From Macquaria australasica (lineage: Eukaryota > Chordata > Actinopteri > Centrarchiformes > Percichthyidae): a stretch of 64,000 nt of DNA. The position numbers were made by a program, and so were the translations under genes. A model generated the notes under the pieces. That model worked only from the letters and a program-made list of their open reading frames with translations. It was not told where the DNA came from and made no database searches. The DNA is taken from contig SEMN01000227.1 in assembly GCA_005408345.1 (NCBI GenBank), positions 558,001-622,000 on the forward strand, given 5' to 3'. The first letter of the stretch is position 1. Every line of letters begins with the position of its first letter. This document shows, one piece after another, positions 61,860-64,000 of the stretch.

Positions 61860-62310
61860 TCTGTTCTTGCATACTGAAGTGACACAACTGAGCAGAGAGA
61901 GAGAGACACCAGCAGAAAGAGAAGGAGAGAGAGAGAACGTGGAAGAGATGACGAGAAGAGGAGCGATTGGAAAATGGAAGAAGATGGAGAAAGAGGGGGT
62001 ATCTGGAGAAAGAAGGAGGAGGGTGGTAGAGGAGAGAGAATGAGAAAACTGAAGGGAGAGGAAGAGAGTGAAAAATGCTGACAGAAAAATGAGCAGAGAT
62101 GTAGGAGAAGTGTAGAGAGTTGAGAGAAACAAAAGATATATGAGGAGAAAATGATTGAGTGGATGCAAGAGATGATGGTAAGTGCAGCAAGAAGAGGTGG
62201 TGAGGATGAGAGATGAAGTTGAGGACATTCTTACAGAATGAGGAGAGATGAGTGAAAGAATGAGGAGTGGAGGTGAAAAGGGAGGAGAGAAGCAACAGAT
62301 GAGTAGAAAG
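61860..62310 (+). repeat. 450-bp polypurine tract
   Basis: The + strand is dominated by GA, GGA and GAAA motifs over about 450 bases (AGAGAGAGAGAGACACC, GAAGAAGATGGAGAAAGAG, GGAAGAGAGTG). It creates overlapping minus-strand frames of 170 and 200 codons rich in Ser, Phe and Leu; these are artefacts. Such tracts can form triple-helical DNA. Confidence 0.7.
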
Positions 62311-64000
62311 AAGAATGTAACAGACAACATTTTCTCTAAAGTGATGAACATTATGCAGAAAATGAGCCAATATACCCAAAGTCAGAAGATTTTTTTTTTT
62401 GCCTAATGCTGCAGAGGAGAAGCTCACGAAGGCAGAACTGTCAGTAAATGGAGCAGATATAATACCTGCTCAAATTTAAATGCATAATCCATGGATTACA
62501 GCAGTTCAGTAATGAAATACGGTCAGTTTCAGCCATTTCTACATCACCTTGAGCCCAAAGTAAAATATGATCAGATGTCAGTTATCAACCTTGAACTCAC
62601 GTGGATGTATTAAGGGAACTGGATACCATGATCCAGGATGCTTTATTATTTCCTTTGAAAGATCCTCATGTTGGCAGTTAGATACACCGAAAAAAAAGTT
62701 CTTCAGGGTTTCATGTTTTGGGACTCTATCGAGCTTGAGTCTTTTGTGGTTGAGCCATTACGGGAAACTCTAAATAAGGAATAAACTTCACAAAAATCCA
62801 GTAGATTATTTCATTTTGACTCGGCTAAGAAAGTCAAGTGTACACAGAGAAATTCAAGAGCAAATCTGAAGGCTGAGTCTTATGCACATATAATGTTACA
62901 TAGCCTGACCTCCGTCTCATCAAGTTCAAACAGATTTGGAGAACATTTTAAAAAACGGACTGGAAGTCCTCAGGCTGTCATTTAAGTCCCTGTGAGGTTG
63001 GGAAAAGTGCTCAACTCCGGGAACACCACTGATTGGTTTCTGTTCGATTACAAACAAGTTCTCCATAGGGTAACCTAATTGGTTTAAAGTGAAACAAAAC
63101 CTTGCCATGTCTCTGCCCTTTTCTTTCCAAATGTTATGCTTGAATTTCTCCAGACAGCTGTGAACTCCTGGTTGATATGAGAGTTATGTTTCACAGTATG
63201 GAATCTTGAAACCACTGTGTAACTTTTAAGAAAGAACAGTGTGCAGCAGTTATCCAGGAGAGCAGCAGGATGAATGCATTAGCAAGGACCTGTACAATGG
63301 CCTCCACTGCCTAACCTTGTTCCAGCAGTGATGTAGTGATTTCTATCCCTTCAAAGGCAGCAGCGTAAGCCTGTGGATTTGTCAGGGTCCCAACAGGGTC
63401 TTAGCTGCTGGTCTTATAGGATTCCAGTGTACCGGTGGTCTTGCAGGACAGCACGCCATTACAAGCAGCCAGGTGCAATAATCCACTTTCAATGTGAGCC
63501 CATTGTGATAAAGCATATAAAAGCCCCTTTATAATGTGTCACCAAGGCAAAACCTCTCTCGCTTCCATTTTCATTCCCAAACAGAAAATGACACACTCTC
63601 TGTGGCTGTCTGCAAAATTACTCAGCATTAAATCAGCATATTGCAACACTAAAGGAACTGGATACCAGAACATTCTTTGCCGTGCAGCAATGTGGTTGTA
63701 AGAACAGTCTATGTCGGAAGACTGGACATGCTAAAGCTCATAAACAGAATTTGTTCCTGTCAGCCAAGACAGCATGAAGGGATTAGATCAGGATTAGACT
63801 TTCACAAAGTTATTTCAAATATCAATTTCACTCAACTGTAAAGTAAGAAAAGAGCAGATATTTACATAGAGAATTACTATACACAGTCACTGTAAGTCTG
63901 TAAACCTGTCTGTATCAATATAAGAGGTTAAAAATGTTTTTTTTAAGATGGATGTCCCTGGTTTTTCACACTCAGCTCACAAAGCAGCTCCTGAGAGCCT
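62311..64000. other. Non-coding; possible conserved patch at 63300-63580
   Basis: No gene is recognised. The block 63300-63580 is non-repetitive, with GTGATGTAGTGATTTCTATC, GTGCAATAATCCACTTTCAA and GATAAAGCATATAAAAGCCC. The last has a TATAAAAG box but no sign of a transcription unit. The window ends in AT-rich spacer. Confidence 0.35.

Noticed and set aside
61825..62427. 170- and 200-codon frames on the minus strand
   Set aside because: Complement of the polypurine tract; Ser/Phe/Leu low-complexity translation.
1..64000. CRISPR arrays, bacterial operons, tRNA or rRNA genes
   Set aside because: No regular direct repeats with unique spacers, no cloverleaf with a GGTTCGA-type arm, and the sequence is clearly vertebrate nuclear DNA.

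Overview
The window is teleost-type nuclear DNA, probably percomorph. It is AT-rich, with many CA/GT microsatellites, polypurine/polypyrimidine tracts and fish-type interspersed repeats: a tail ending in GAATTGAATT in three copies, an RTE/Rex3-like 3' end with an ATGG tail, hAT-like miniature elements, a CR1/L2-type LINE remnant and a DIRS-type retrotransposon. I found no host exon, tRNA, rRNA or CRISPR array that I can defend. It reads as a gene desert or the inside of a very large intron.

Layout. 1-28.4 kb is non-coding DNA with old repeats, microsatellites and a few stretches that look like conserved non-coding elements; the latter are judged only by composition and homeobox-like motifs. 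A short LINE reverse-transcriptase remnant lies at 28.43-28.68 kb. The main occupant is a decayed DIRS-like tyrosine-recombinase retrotransposon at about 29.71-35.36 kb on the + strand. It has a Gag-like ORF, a reverse transcriptase/RNase H pol that has lost most of the RT core, a tyrosine recombinase gene, and a 3' end made of inverted and direct repeats. The recombinase gene is split by a 533-bp insertion with LTR-like features.

35.4-41 kb is mostly non-coding, with long GT tracts and a 336-bp hAT-like miniature element at 39.5 kb. At 41.05-43.0 kb there is a degenerate tandem array of roughly 110-145 bp units, apparently interrupted near its left edge by a 455-bp repeat whose inverted relative lies at 22.9-23.3 kb. 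44-50.3 kb is a cluster of repeats, including an RTE-like insertion with a visible 12-bp target duplication. 50.3-64 kb is non-coding DNA with a 450-bp polypurine tract at 61.9-62.3 kb.

The only genes that work together here are those of the DIRS element: Gag, RT/RNase H and recombinase would package, copy and integrate it. All three are broken, so this copy cannot move by itself. The features most worth follow-up are the DIRS copy (perfect 55-bp inverted repeat despite ruined ORFs, and a UGA-CGG stop between in-frame gag and pol), the nested LTR-like insertion and the 41-43 kb array. Repeat family names are from memory of general patterns; no database search was possible.
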